Assembly: GCA_036381215.1 (NCBI GenBank)
Contig: DASVDF010000097.1
Coordinates: forward strand, 16,645-80,644
DNA from: IDS-8 sp036381215
GTDB lineage: Bacteria; Pseudomonadota; Gammaproteobacteria; Steroidobacterales; Woeseiaceae
Length of the DNA: 64,000 nt
Reading direction: 5' to 3'
Below the pieces are notes generated by a model. The model was not told the DNA's origin. It did no database searches and was given only the letters and a program-made list of their open reading frames with translations. Below, piece by piece: positions 47,479-56,055 of this stretch. Each line of letters opens with the position of its first letter. Within the stretch, counting starts at the first letter, position 1. Position numbers and translations under genes: made by a program.

Positions 47479-47529
47479 GGACTCCGATTGTAATGCAGAC
47501 AGCGGGGCCGGCGCCGGTCGCCGGGCGCC

Positions 47530-48189
47530 GTGAGCCGGCCGCGCCGCTCGAGCGGCAGCTGGCGGGCGCGCCAGGAGCGCGATCCGTACGTGCGCAAGGC
47601 CCGCAGCGAGGGATTCCGCGCCCGGTCGGCGTACAAGCTCGCCGAGATCGCCGAGAAGGAGCGGCTGCTCCGGCCCGGCACCGTGGTCGTGGATCTCGGG
47701 GCCGCTCCCGGCGGCTGGAGCCAATACGTGACCGGGCGGCTCGACGGCAAGGTGCGTATCATCGCCGTCGACCTGCTGCCGGTGGATCCCCTGCCGTCGG
47801 TCGAGGTGATCCAGGGCGATTTCACGCAAGAGAACGTTCTCCGCGAGCTCCTGGAGCGGGTCGGCGAGGCAGGCGCCGATCTTGTAATGAGCGACATGGC
47901 ACCCAATATCACCGGCAACAGGGCGGTGGATCAGCCGCGATCGATGTATCTCGCCGAGCTTGCGCTCGATACCGCCAGACGGGTTTTGCAGGGACGCGGC
48001 AATTTCGTTTGTAAAGTTTTCCAGGGTGAGGGCACGGAGGCTTTCGTCGCCGAGGCCAGGGCCGCGTTCGAGCGGGTGCGCATCGTAAAGCCCCGCGCGT
48101 CGCGGCCGGGCAGCCGCGAAATCTACGTGGTGGCCCTGGATTTTCGCGGGAGCCGGGACGCCACGGCGTCGGAAAAGCCCCCGGAGTAG
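47530..48189 (+). CDS. rlmE: 23S rRNA 2'-O-methyltransferase RlmE (FtsJ/RrmJ)
   Basis: 219 residues from a GTG at 47530. The conserved SSGSWRARQERDPYVRKARS and GFRARSAYKLAEI precede the SAM-binding DLGAAPGGWSQYVTGRL; the KDKE-type catalytic set is compatible with MSDMAPNITGN, FVCKVFQGEG and VRIVKPRASRPGSREIYVVA. It methylates U2552 in the 23S A-loop, and in E. coli is heat-shock induced with ftsH, which follows here after 166 bases. Confidence 0.97.
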   Translation: MSRPRRSSGSWRARQERDPYVRKARSEGFRARSAYKLAEIAEKERLLRPGTVVVDLGAAPGGWSQYVTGRLDGKVRIIAVDLLPVDPLPSVEVIQGDFTQENVLRELLERVGEAGADLVMSDMAPNITGNRAVDQPRSMYLAELALDTARRVLQGRGNFVCKVFQGEGTEAFVAEARAAFERVRIVKPRASRPGSREIYVVALDFRGSRDATASEKPPE

Positions 48190-48210
48190 GTGGAATTACG
48201 GACCTGGTCC

Positions 48211-48259
48211 GCGACAGGGCTGGCAACTATCCTCTATAGTAGGGTCTAATCGTTAGACC
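48211..48259 (+). promoter_or_regulatory. ftsH: Candidate ftsH promoter with an adjoining palindrome
   Basis: GCGACA (48211-48216) and TATAGT (48235-48240) are spaced by 18 bases. Immediately downstream lies GGTCTAA-TCG-TTAGACC (48243-48259), a perfect 7-bp inverted repeat covering the expected start of transcription, and AGTCTAA repeats part of it at 48261. The palindrome could be an operator or a 5' hairpin. I do not recognise the binding protein. Confidence 0.45.
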
Positions 48260-48355
48260 AAGTCTAAGGAGCGCCGCGCGGCCTGTGACACGCTGACGCG
48301 TTTGCGAGTATCGTTCTACCGCTAGGGTCACGTGTCCGGAGCTTTGTAGCAGATC

Positions 48356-50272
48356 GTGAACGACTTAACCAAGAACATCCTGGTCTTCATCGTCATCATC
48401 GTCGTGCTCCTGTCGGTCGTTCAGGGTCTCAGCGGTGTGAGCGGGCCACCTCCGGAGAAGCGCGACTACTCCGAGTTCCTGCAGCAGGTGAAGTCCGGCA
48501 ACGTCGAGCGCGTCGAGTTCGACGGCCAGCGCATCAACTACGGCAATCGCACGCCGCTCGGCTACTACACCATCAGTCCCGAGACGGACAACAACACGCT
48601 GATCTCGATTCTCGAGGACAACGACGTCGCGTTCACCGCGCAGGAGCCGGAGTCGCAGAGCCTGATCGGGCAGCTCCTGATCAGCTCGTTCCCGATCCTC
48701 CTGCTCATCGGCGTCTGGATCTACTTCATGCGCCAGATGCAGGGCGGTGGCGGCGGACGGGGCGCCATGTCCTTCGGCAAGAGCAAGGCGCGCCTCCTCG
48801 GCGAGGACCAGGTGGGCATCACGTTCGCCGATGTCGCGGGCGTGGACGAAGCCAAGGCCGAGGTCGCCGAGATCGTCGATTTCCTCAAGGACCCGAGCAA
48901 GTTCCAGCGCTTGGGCGGCAAGATCCCGAAAGGCGTGCTGATGGTCGGCCCGCCGGGAACCGGCAAGACGCTGCTCGCGAAGGCCATCGCCGGTGAGGCG
49001 AAGGTGCCGTTCTTCTCGATCTCGGGCTCGGATTTCGTCGAGATGTTCGTCGGCGTCGGCGCGTCGCGTGTGCGTGACATGTTCGACCAGGCCAAGAAGC
49101 AGGCGCCCTGCATCATCTTCATCGACGAGCTCGATGCCGTCGGCCGGCACCGCGGCGCGGGCTTAGGGGGCGGTCACGACGAGCGTGAGCAGACGCTGAA
49201 CCAGATGCTGGTCGAGATGGACGGCTTCGAAGGCAGCGAAGGCATCATCGTCATTGCGGCCACCAACCGGCCCGATGTGCTGGACCCGGCGCTGCTCCGG
49301 CCCGGGCGCTTCGACCGGCAGGTCGTCGTGCCGCTGCCCGACATCCGCGGCCGCGAGCTGATCCTCAAGGTGCACATGCGCAAGGTGCCGCTCGACGACG
49401 ACGTGCAGCCGGCGGTGATCGCCCGCGGCACGCCCGGTTTCTCCGGCGCCGATCTCGCGAACCTCGTCAACGAGGCGGCGCTCTTCGCCGCGCGCGCGAA
49501 CAAGCGCGTCGTGAGCATGGAGGAGTTCGACAAGGCGAAAGACAAGATCATGATGGGCACCGAGCGGCGCTCGATGGTGATGAGCGAGCAGGAGAAGCTC
49601 AACACCGCCTATCACGAGGCAGGCCACGCCATCGTCGGCTACTCGGTGCCGGAGCATGACCCGGTGTACAAGGTGACCATCATCCCGCGCGGCCGTGCGC
49701 TCGGCGTGACCATGTACCTGCCGGAGGAGGATCGCTACAGCGTCTCCAAGCAGCGGCTGGAGAGCACGATCTCCACGCTGTTCGGCGGCCGCATCGCGGA
49801 AGAGATGACGCTCGGCCCGGAGCGAGTCACGACCGGCGCATCGAACGACATCGAGCGGGCCACCGAGATCGCCCGCAACATGGTCACGAAATGGGGCTTG
49901 TCGGAGCGCCTCGGCCCGCTGACCTACAGCGAGGACGACGGCGAGGTGTTCCTCGGCCGCTCGGTCACCCAGCACAAGCAGGTGTCCGACGTCACCGTGC
50001 ACACGATCGACGAGGAAGTGCGCAAGATCATCGACCGCAACTACGCGCGGGCGAAAGCCATCCTCGAGGAGCACGAAGACAAGCTGCACGTCATGGCCAA
50101 GGCCCTGGTGCGCTACGAGACGATCAGCGAGTCGATGGTGCGCGAGATCATGGAAGGCCACGAGCCCACGCCGCCCGAGGACTGGATCGACCCCGACGAA
50201 CCCACGAAACCGGGAGGGCGCAAGCGGCGCAAGGCCAAGGCGCCCATCGGCGGACCCGCCAGCGAGCACTGA
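48356..50272 (+). CDS. ftsH: ATP-dependent zinc metalloprotease FtsH
   Basis: 638 residues from a GTG at 48356. Two membrane segments are at about 7-25 and 104-124 with a periplasmic domain between. The AAA+ module has Walker A GPPGTGKT at 198-205, Walker B IIFIDE at 253-258 and the second region of homology ATNRPDVLDPALLRPGRFDR. The zinc site HEAGH is at 420-424. It degrades membrane proteins and regulators such as sigma-32 and LpxC. The order rlmE-ftsH-folP-glmM is conserved with E. coli. Confidence 0.98.
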   Translation: MNDLTKNILVFIVIIVVLLSVVQGLSGVSGPPPEKRDYSEFLQQVKSGNVERVEFDGQRINYGNRTPLGYYTISPETDNNTLISILEDNDVAFTAQEPESQSLIGQLLISSFPILLLIGVWIYFMRQMQGGGGGRGAMSFGKSKARLLGEDQVGITFADVAGVDEAKAEVAEIVDFLKDPSKFQRLGGKIPKGVLMVGPPGTGKTLLAKAIAGEAKVPFFSISGSDFVEMFVGVGASRVRDMFDQAKKQAPCIIFIDELDAVGRHRGAGLGGGHDEREQTLNQMLVEMDGFEGSEGIIVIAATNRPDVLDPALLRPGRFDRQVVVPLPDIRGRELILKVHMRKVPLDDDVQPAVIARGTPGFSGADLANLVNEAALFAARANKRVVSMEEFDKAKDKIMMGTERRSMVMSEQEKLNTAYHEAGHAIVGYSVPEHDPVYKVTIIPRGRALGVTMYLPEEDRYSVSKQRLESTISTLFGGRIAEEMTLGPERVTTGASNDIERATEIARNMVTKWGLSERLGPLTYSEDDGEVFLGRSVTQHKQVSDVTVHTIDEEVRKIIDRNYARAKAILEEHEDKLHVMAKALVRYETISESMVREIMEGHEPTPPEDWIDPDEPTKPGGRKRRKAKAPIGGPASEH

Positions 50273-50320
50273 TCCCGTGTCCGGCGACACCGCCGGCGTG
50301 TCGAATTCCGAATCAGGCCT

Positions 50321-50492
50321 GTAGGAGCGCGCATCGCGCGCGACCGAACGCAGCCACGTGCGAGGAACGAAGGCACGCTAGCCCTTCAGCATCGTTCACG
50401 CACGGCTCCGCCACCACCCGCCAACGTGCGTGAACGATGCGGTCCCGAAGGCTGCGGGCCACGATCCGGTCGCGCGCGATGCGCGCTCCCAC
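50321..50492. repeat. Composite repeat copy 3, internally shortened (172 bp)
   Basis: It has the same bounding palindromes (50321-50345 and 50468-50492) as copies 1 and 2. The inner ends GCATCGTTCACGCACG (50389-50404) and its reverse complement (50425-50440) are perfect but only 20 bases apart, so the core is deleted. The left flank (AGGCACGCTAGCCCTTCAGC) is the reverse complement of the right flank of copy 2, so this copy is inverted relative to copy 2. It fills the ftsH-folP gap. Confidence 0.8.
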
Positions 50493-50518
50493 GGGAGCAG
50501 CGGGTTAGAATTCGCGCC

Positions 50519-51364
<846 letters not shown>

Positions 51365-51443
51365 AGAACGACATCGCGCGGCGCCGGCTTCCACCGCGCA
51401 CGTTGAACGACAAGATCAGTTTGCGGGACGGGGCACTGGCTGC

Positions 51444-52778
51444 ATGAGCAAGCACTACTTCGGCACCGACGGCGTCCGCGGACGCGTCGGCAACGATCCC
51501 ATGAGCGCGGAATTCGCACTGCGCCTCGCGAGTGCGGCGGCACGGGTGCTCGCGCCGGGCGGCGGGACGGTCCTCATCGGCAAGGACACGCGCCTCTCGG
51601 GTTACATGTTCGAGTCCGCGCTGGAGGCGGGCTTCGTGGCCGCGGGCGCCGACGTGCTGCTGCTCGGGCCGCTGCCAACACCGGGCATCGCCTATCTCAC
51701 GCAGCAGTTCGGTGCCGACATTGGCGTCGTCATCAGCGCCTCGCACAATCCGTACGAGGACAACGGCATCAAGTTCTTCAACAGCGCGGGCGCGAAGCTG
51801 TCGGACGAGCAGGAGGCGGCGATCGAGCAATACCTCGACCAGCCGGCCATCACGCTCGAATCCCACAAGCTCGGGCGCGCGAAACGCATCGATTCGGCGC
51901 GCGTCCGTTACCAGGAGTTCTGCGCCTCGACATTCCCGCAGGGCTACGATCTCGACGGTGTGAAGATCGTGTTCGACGGCGCGAACGGGGCGGCGTACAA
52001 GGTCGGTCCGCGCACGCTCTCCGAGCTGGGTGCGGAGGTCATCCCCATCGGCTGCTCGCCGAACGGTCGCAACATCAACGCGGGCTGCGGATCGACGGCG
52101 CCCGATCTGCTCCGGCAGACCGTGCCGGCGCTCAAAGCCCATCTCGGCATCGCCCTGGATGGCGACGGCGACCGGGTGCTGATGGTCGACGAGCACGGGG
52201 AGATCGTGGACGGCGACCAGCTCCTCTACATTCTCGCGACCGATATGCACAAGGAAGGCCGCCTGAAGGGGCCCGTGGTCGGGACGATCATGAGCAACCT
52301 CGGGCTGGAGCATTCGCTGGCGAGCCACGGGATCGAGTTCCTGCGCGCGAAGGTCGGCGACCGTTATGTGCTGGAGGCACTGCGCGAGCAGGGCGGTCTG
52401 CTCGGCGGGGAGACCTCCGGCCACCTGATCTGCCTCGATAAGACCACGACGGGCGACGGCCTCGTGTGCGCGCTCCAGGTGCTCGCGGTCATGAAGAAAA
52501 CCGGCGGCTCGCTCGCCGAGCTCGCGGCCGGCATGCAGAAATACCCGCAGAAGATGGTGAACGTCCGCACCGGGAAGCGCATCGACATCCAGTCGTCGCC
52601 GGAAGTCCGCACGGCCGTGAGCGAGATCGAGAGCGAGCTCGCGGCGAACGGCCGGGTCGTGCTGCGGCCGTCGGGGACCGAGCCGGTCATCCGCGTGATG
52701 ATCGAGGGCGAGGACGAGCGGCAGGTCATGACGCTGGCCGAGCGCCTGGCCGCGGTGGTGGCGGCCGCCGCGAGCTGA
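51444..52778 (+). CDS. glmM: Phosphoglucosamine mutase
   Basis: 444 residues from the ATG at 51444 (MSKHYFGTDGVRGRVG). The phosphoserine loop is VISASHNPYEDNGIKFF with Ser100, the metal-binding loop ALDGDGDRV, the sugar loop GGETSGHLI and the phosphate-binding RPSGTEPVIRVMIEG. It converts glucosamine-6-P to glucosamine-1-P for UDP-GlcNAc. It is 79 bases downstream of folP on the same strand and is followed by a terminator. Confidence 0.98.
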   Translation: MSKHYFGTDGVRGRVGNDPMSAEFALRLASAAARVLAPGGGTVLIGKDTRLSGYMFESALEAGFVAAGADVLLLGPLPTPGIAYLTQQFGADIGVVISASHNPYEDNGIKFFNSAGAKLSDEQEAAIEQYLDQPAITLESHKLGRAKRIDSARVRYQEFCASTFPQGYDLDGVKIVFDGANGAAYKVGPRTLSELGAEVIPIGCSPNGRNINAGCGSTAPDLLRQTVPALKAHLGIALDGDGDRVLMVDEHGEIVDGDQLLYILATDMHKEGRLKGPVVGTIMSNLGLEHSLASHGIEFLRAKVGDRYVLEALREQGGLLGGETSGHLICLDKTTTGDGLVCALQVLAVMKKTGGSLAELAAGMQKYPQKMVNVRTGKRIDIQSSPEVRTAVSEIESELAANGRVVLRPSGTEPVIRVMIEGEDERQVMTLAERLAAVVAAAAS

Positions 52779-52838
52779 GCCGGTTCCGTTCGCGTCCAGC
52801 GAGCCTCGCCGCTTTCCGGTCCAGGCAATTGTCACGGC

Positions 52839-52870
52839 GGCGCGCGGAGCGTATCCTTGCGCGCCTTTTT
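52839..52870 (+). terminator. glmM: Intrinsic terminator after glmM
   Basis: GGCGCGC (52839-52845) and GCGCGCC (52859-52865) form a perfect 7-bp stem followed at once by TTTTT. It ends the ftsH-folP-glmM unit and separates it from tpiA, which starts 21 bases later. Confidence 0.75.
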
Positions 52871-52891
52871 AAGGGGCATTGAACGAAGTCC

Positions 52892-53641
52892 ATGCGGCAG
52901 TATCTGATCGCCGGCAACTGGAAGATGCACGGCAGTGCCCAGCGCAACGCCCATCTGTGCCGTTCTATTCTCGAAGGCGCGCAAGATCTCAAGTGCAAGC
53001 TTCTGATTTGCCCGCCTTTTCCCTATCTCATCCCGGTGCGGGCCGAGCTCGAGGGAACGGCCGTCGCCCTGGGCGCTCAAACGGTGTCCGAGCATCCGCC
53101 GGGGGCGCTGACGGGCGAGGTCGCGGCGGAGATGCTCGTGGACGTCGGCTGCGAATACGTCATCGTGGGCCATTCCGAGCGGCGGTCGGTGATGGGCGAG
53201 TCGAGCGAGCGGGTCGCGGCGAAGTTCGCGGCCGCGCAGGCCGCAGGGCTCTCACCGATCCTCTGCGTGGGCGAGACCCTCGAGGAGCGTGAGGCGGGCC
53301 GCACGGAGGCGGTCGTGGACGCCCAGCTCGATGCGGTGCTGGAGCGAGTGGGAGCGGCAGCGCTGGCGCAGGCGGTGGTCGCCTACGAGCCGGTCTGGGC
53401 GATCGGCACTGGGCGCACGGCGACACCGGAACAGGCAGAGGCGGTGCACCGGCACATCCGCGAACGGCTGGCGGGCAGGGACGCCGGGGTCGCGGAGCGG
53501 CTGCAGATCCTGTATGGCGGCAGCGTGAAGGGCGATAATGCGGCCGGGCTCCTCGCGATGCCCGACATCGACGGCGGGCTGATCGGCGGGGCGTCCCTGA
53601 AAGCGGAGGAATTCCTGGCCATCGCGCGCGCGGCCGGGTGA
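52892..53641 (+). CDS. tpiA: Triosephosphate isomerase
   Basis: 249 residues, normal length. Active-site residues are all present: Lys11 in NWKM, His94 in VGHSERR, Glu166 in AYEPVWAIGTG, and the phosphate loop YGGSVKGDNA. It interconverts dihydroxyacetone phosphate and glyceraldehyde-3-phosphate. It lies between glmM and secG and ends eight bases before the secG start, so it is likely cotranscribed with secG. Confidence 0.98.
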   Translation: MRQYLIAGNWKMHGSAQRNAHLCRSILEGAQDLKCKLLICPPFPYLIPVRAELEGTAVALGAQTVSEHPPGALTGEVAAEMLVDVGCEYVIVGHSERRSVMGESSERVAAKFAAAQAAGLSPILCVGETLEEREAGRTEAVVDAQLDAVLERVGAAALAQAVVAYEPVWAIGTGRTATPEQAEAVHRHIRERLAGRDAGVAERLQILYGGSVKGDNAAGLLAMPDIDGGLIGGASLKAEEFLAIARAAG

Positions 53642-53648
53642 GGAACGA

Positions 53649-54104
53649 ATGGAGACGATCGAAACCATCATGCTGATCGTGCACACGCTGATCGCGGTGC
53701 TGATCATTGCGCTCGTGCTGCTGCAGCGGGGCAAGGGCGCGGACGCGGGCGCCGCGTTCGGCTCCGGCGCGTCCGGCACCGTGTTCGGGGCGCGCGGCTC
53801 GTCGAGCTTTTTCTCGCGGGCGACGGCAATACTGGCGACGGCGTTCTTCGCCAGCAGCCTGGTACTGGCCTACATCAGCAGCCAGGAAGCGGACATGCCG
53901 GACAGCCTCATCGAGAACGCGCCGCAGCAGACGACGCCGGCGCCGGCCGAGGATGCCGGGGAAACCGGCGAGCCGGCACAGGTGCCGTCCGAACAGGCCC
54001 CGCCGGGGGACGCGGACGCGGCGTTGCCGGACCTCGTGCCGGCACAGCCGGCCGACGAGCCGTCGCAGGATGAGCCGCCGGAGGAAGACGAGACGCCTCC
54101 CTAA
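53649..54104 (+). CDS. secG: Preprotein translocase subunit SecG
   Basis: 151 residues. Two membrane helices (IMLIVHTLIAVLIIALVLL and ATAILATAFFASSLVLAYIS) flank the conserved LLQRGKGADAGAAFGSGASG followed by TVFGARGSSSF. The C-terminal ~65 residues are an acidic, proline- and glutamate-rich extension, longer than in E. coli (110 residues in total there) and probably disordered. SecG assists SecYE in protein export. The order secG then tRNA-Leu matches E. coli. Confidence 0.95.
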   Translation: METIETIMLIVHTLIAVLIIALVLLQRGKGADAGAAFGSGASGTVFGARGSSSFFSRATAILATAFFASSLVLAYISSQEADMPDSLIENAPQQTTPAPAEDAGETGEPAQVPSEQAPPGDADAALPDLVPAQPADEPSQDEPPEEDETPP

Positions 54105-54148
54105 TGCGAGGTTGAAAAACCCCGCACATGTTGTAAAACACCGCACAT

Positions 54149-54233
54149 GCCGACGTGGTGGAATTGGTAGACACGCTGTCTTGAGGGGGCAGTGGCGAAA
54201 GCTGTGCCGGTTCGAGTCCGGCCGTCGGCACCA
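54149..54233 (+). tRNA. leuU: tRNA-Leu (anticodon GAG)
   Basis: The acceptor arms are GCCGACG and CGTCGGC with encoded ACCA. The anticodon stem CTGTC/GGCAG closes the loop TTGAGGG, giving anticodon GAG. A long variable arm, as required for leucine tRNAs, follows, and the T-arm is CCGG-TTCGAGT-CCGG in its core. It sits directly after secG, as leuU does in E. coli. This T-loop is uninterrupted, unlike that of ssrA. Confidence 0.95.
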
Positions 54234-54242
54234 CCTTCTGTC

Positions 54243-54269
54243 GATGTCACCCTTCCGCGGTGTGACATC
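54243..54269 (+). terminator. Stem-loop after tRNA-Leu
   Basis: GATGTCAC (54243-54250) and GTGACATC (54262-54269) form a perfect 8-bp stem with an 11-base loop, ten bases beyond the tRNA CCA. No U-tract follows; it may mark the transcript end or guide 3' processing. Confidence 0.45.
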
Positions 54270-54280
54270 CGGCGCCCGCA

Positions 54281-54334
54281 GGAGCCCGCCCTGCGGGCGA
54301 CATCGATATCCGCGTCGCCCGCAGGGCGGGCTCC
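54281..54334. repeat. Perfect 21-bp inverted repeat upstream of nuoA
   Basis: GGAGCCCGCCCTGCGGGCGA plus C (54281-54301) is repeated exactly inverted at 54314-54334, with 12 bases between. Each arm is itself a GCCCGC/GCGGGC palindrome, the variant core also seen near 46764 and 47164. It lies between the tRNA and the nuo promoter region. Confidence 0.85.
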
Positions 54335-54423
54335 GAGCGAAAGCGAACCGCGCGGGAGACACTCCGCGCGCATGCCTCGTCATCCTCCCCCGAACGGCGA
54401 CTGTGCCTAAGCTGCCTCGTGCT

Positions 54424-54431
54424 GATACAAT
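54424..54431 (+). promoter_or_regulatory. nuoA: Candidate extended -10 promoter for nuo
   Basis: TGATACAAT just upstream of nuoA fits the extended -10 pattern (TGnTAtaaT, two mismatches at most). No convincing -35 box is present. It is about 40 bases before the nuoA start and is the best candidate for driving the operon. Confidence 0.4.
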
Positions 54432-54470
54432 TGTCGGCTGACCTGGGGCTGATAGCGGAAGCTTGATCTC

Positions 54471-54827
54471 ATGCTGGAAGAGTACGTTCCGGTTCTGATC
54501 TTCCTTGGCGTGGCCGCCGCCGTGGGGGTGGTGCTGCTCGCGCTGGGTTTCCTCTTCGGCCGCGGCCGGAAAGACGAGGAGAAGCTCTCGCCGTACGAGT
54601 GCGGCTTCGAGGCGTTCGACGACTCGCGCATGAAGTTCGACGTCCGCTACTATCTCGTCGCGATTCTCTTCATCATCTTCGACCTCGAAATCGCCTTCCT
54701 CTTTCCCTGGGCGGTGTCGCTCGACGCTTTCGGTGCCTTCGGCCTGATCGCGATGGCGATTTTCCTGGGCGTCCTGGTGGTCGGCTTCATCTACGAGTGG
54801 AAGAAAGGAGCGCTCGAGTGGGATTGA
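54471..54827 (+). CDS. nuoA: NADH-quinone oxidoreductase subunit A
   Basis: 118 residues with three membrane helices. The loop KLSPYECGFEAFDDSRMKFD contains the conserved cysteine region of NuoA, and the second helix has the motif ILFIIFDLEIAFLFPWAV. It is part of the membrane arm of complex I near the quinone site. It is the first gene of the operon, and its end overlaps nuoB by ten bases. Confidence 0.97.
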   Translation: MLEEYVPVLIFLGVAAAVGVVLLALGFLFGRGRKDEEKLSPYECGFEAFDDSRMKFDVRYYLVAILFIIFDLEIAFLFPWAVSLDAFGAFGLIAMAIFLGVLVVGFIYEWKKGALEWD

Positions 54828-55348
54828 GCAGCGCAGCCGAAGCGCGCGATGCCGTGCCGGACAGCGTGGGCGCCGATAACGCGAGCTTGCAGCGGCGCGG
54901 CTTTGTCGTATCGAGCGTCGACAGCGTCGTCAACTGGGCGCGTACCGGCTCGCTGTGGCCGATGACTTTCGGTCTGGCGTGCTGCGCGGTCGAGATGATG
55001 CACGCGGGCGCCGCGCGTTACGACCTCGACCGCTTCGGCATCATCTTCCGGCCGAGCCCGCGCCAGTCCGACGTAATGATCGTGGCCGGCACGCTGGTCA
55101 ACAAGATGGCGCCGGCGCTGCGCAAGGTCTATGACCAGATGCCGGAGCCGCGCTGGGTCGTGTCGATGGGCTCCTGCGCCAACGGCGGCGGCTACTATCA
55201 CTATTCCTATTCCGTGGTTCGCGGCTGCGACCGCATCGTGCCGGTGGACGTGTACGTTCCGGGCTGTCCGCCGTCGGCCGAGGCGCTGGTCTACGGGCTC
55301 CTCCAGCTGCAGAAGAAGATTCGCCGAACGAACACGATTGCCCGGTAA
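54818..55348 (+). CDS. nuoB: NADH-quinone oxidoreductase subunit B
   Basis: 176 residues from the GTG at 54818, preceded by AGGAG eight bases upstream and lying inside the end of nuoA. Cysteines for cluster N2 are present: the tandem pair in FGLACCAVEMM, one in SMGSCANGGG and one in VPGCPPSAEAL. N2 hands electrons to quinone. The stop overlaps the nuoC start by one base. Confidence 0.97.
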   Translation: MGLSSAAEARDAVPDSVGADNASLQRRGFVVSSVDSVVNWARTGSLWPMTFGLACCAVEMMHAGAARYDLDRFGIIFRPSPRQSDVMIVAGTLVNKMAPALRKVYDQMPEPRWVVSMGSCANGGGYYHYSYSVVRGCDRIVPVDVYVPGCPPSAEALVYGLLQLQKKIRRTNTIAR

Positions 55349-56055
55349 TGAGTGAATTCTACGAGGCACTGTCCGGCCGGATAACGGCGCGTTTCGGCGA
55401 GCGGGTCGCGCGGGTTGCGTCGCGTTGCGGCGAGGTCACGTTCGAGATCGCCGACAAAGCGGAGCTCATCGCGATCTGCACCGCGCTGCGGGACGAGCCG
55501 GAATTCGCGTTCGAGCAGCTGATGGACGTGTGCGGGGTGGATTACCTCACCTATGGACTGGCCGAGTGGACGACCGAGAGTGCGACGGAGAGCGGCTTCA
55601 GCCGCGGCGTCGTGCGGGAAGCCGTCATCCTCGACGAGGCCGACACGTTCGATCCGAAGCGCTTCGCCGTCGTCTACCACCTGCTCTCGATCCGGCACAA
55701 CGCGAGGCTCCGGCTGCGCGTGTACACGGGCCTCGAGAACCCGCCGGTCGTGCCCTCGGTGGTGCCGGTGTGGAATTCGGCCAACTGGTTCGAGCGCGAG
55801 GCCTTCGACCTGTACGGCATCCTGTTCGACGGCCACCCGGACCTGCGGCGCATCCTCACGGATTACGGCTTCATCGGCCATCCCTTCCGCAAGGACTTTC
55901 CGCTGATCGGCCTTTCCGAAGTGCGCTACGACACGGAAAAGGGCCGGGTCATGTACCAGCCGGTCTCGATAGAGCCGCGCACGCTCGTGCCGCGCGTGAT
56001 CCGCGAAGACAACCGCTATCGTCCCGAGCTCACGGAGCACGAGTCCGATGGCTGA
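55348..56055 (+). CDS. nuoC: NADH-quinone oxidoreductase subunit C
   Basis: 235 residues. The 30-kDa subunit signature is NWFEREAFDLYGILFDGHPD then LRRILTDYGFIGHPFRKDFP. NuoC is a separate gene here, not fused to nuoD as in E. coli. It forms part of the hydrophilic arm holding the quinone-site subunits. It overlaps nuoD by eight bases. Confidence 0.97.
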   Translation: MSEFYEALSGRITARFGERVARVASRCGEVTFEIADKAELIAICTALRDEPEFAFEQLMDVCGVDYLTYGLAEWTTESATESGFSRGVVREAVILDEADTFDPKRFAVVYHLLSIRHNARLRLRVYTGLENPPVVPSVVPVWNSANWFEREAFDLYGILFDGHPDLRRILTDYGFIGHPFRKDFPLIGLSEVRYDTEKGRVMYQPVSIEPRTLVPRVIREDNRYRPELTEHESDG

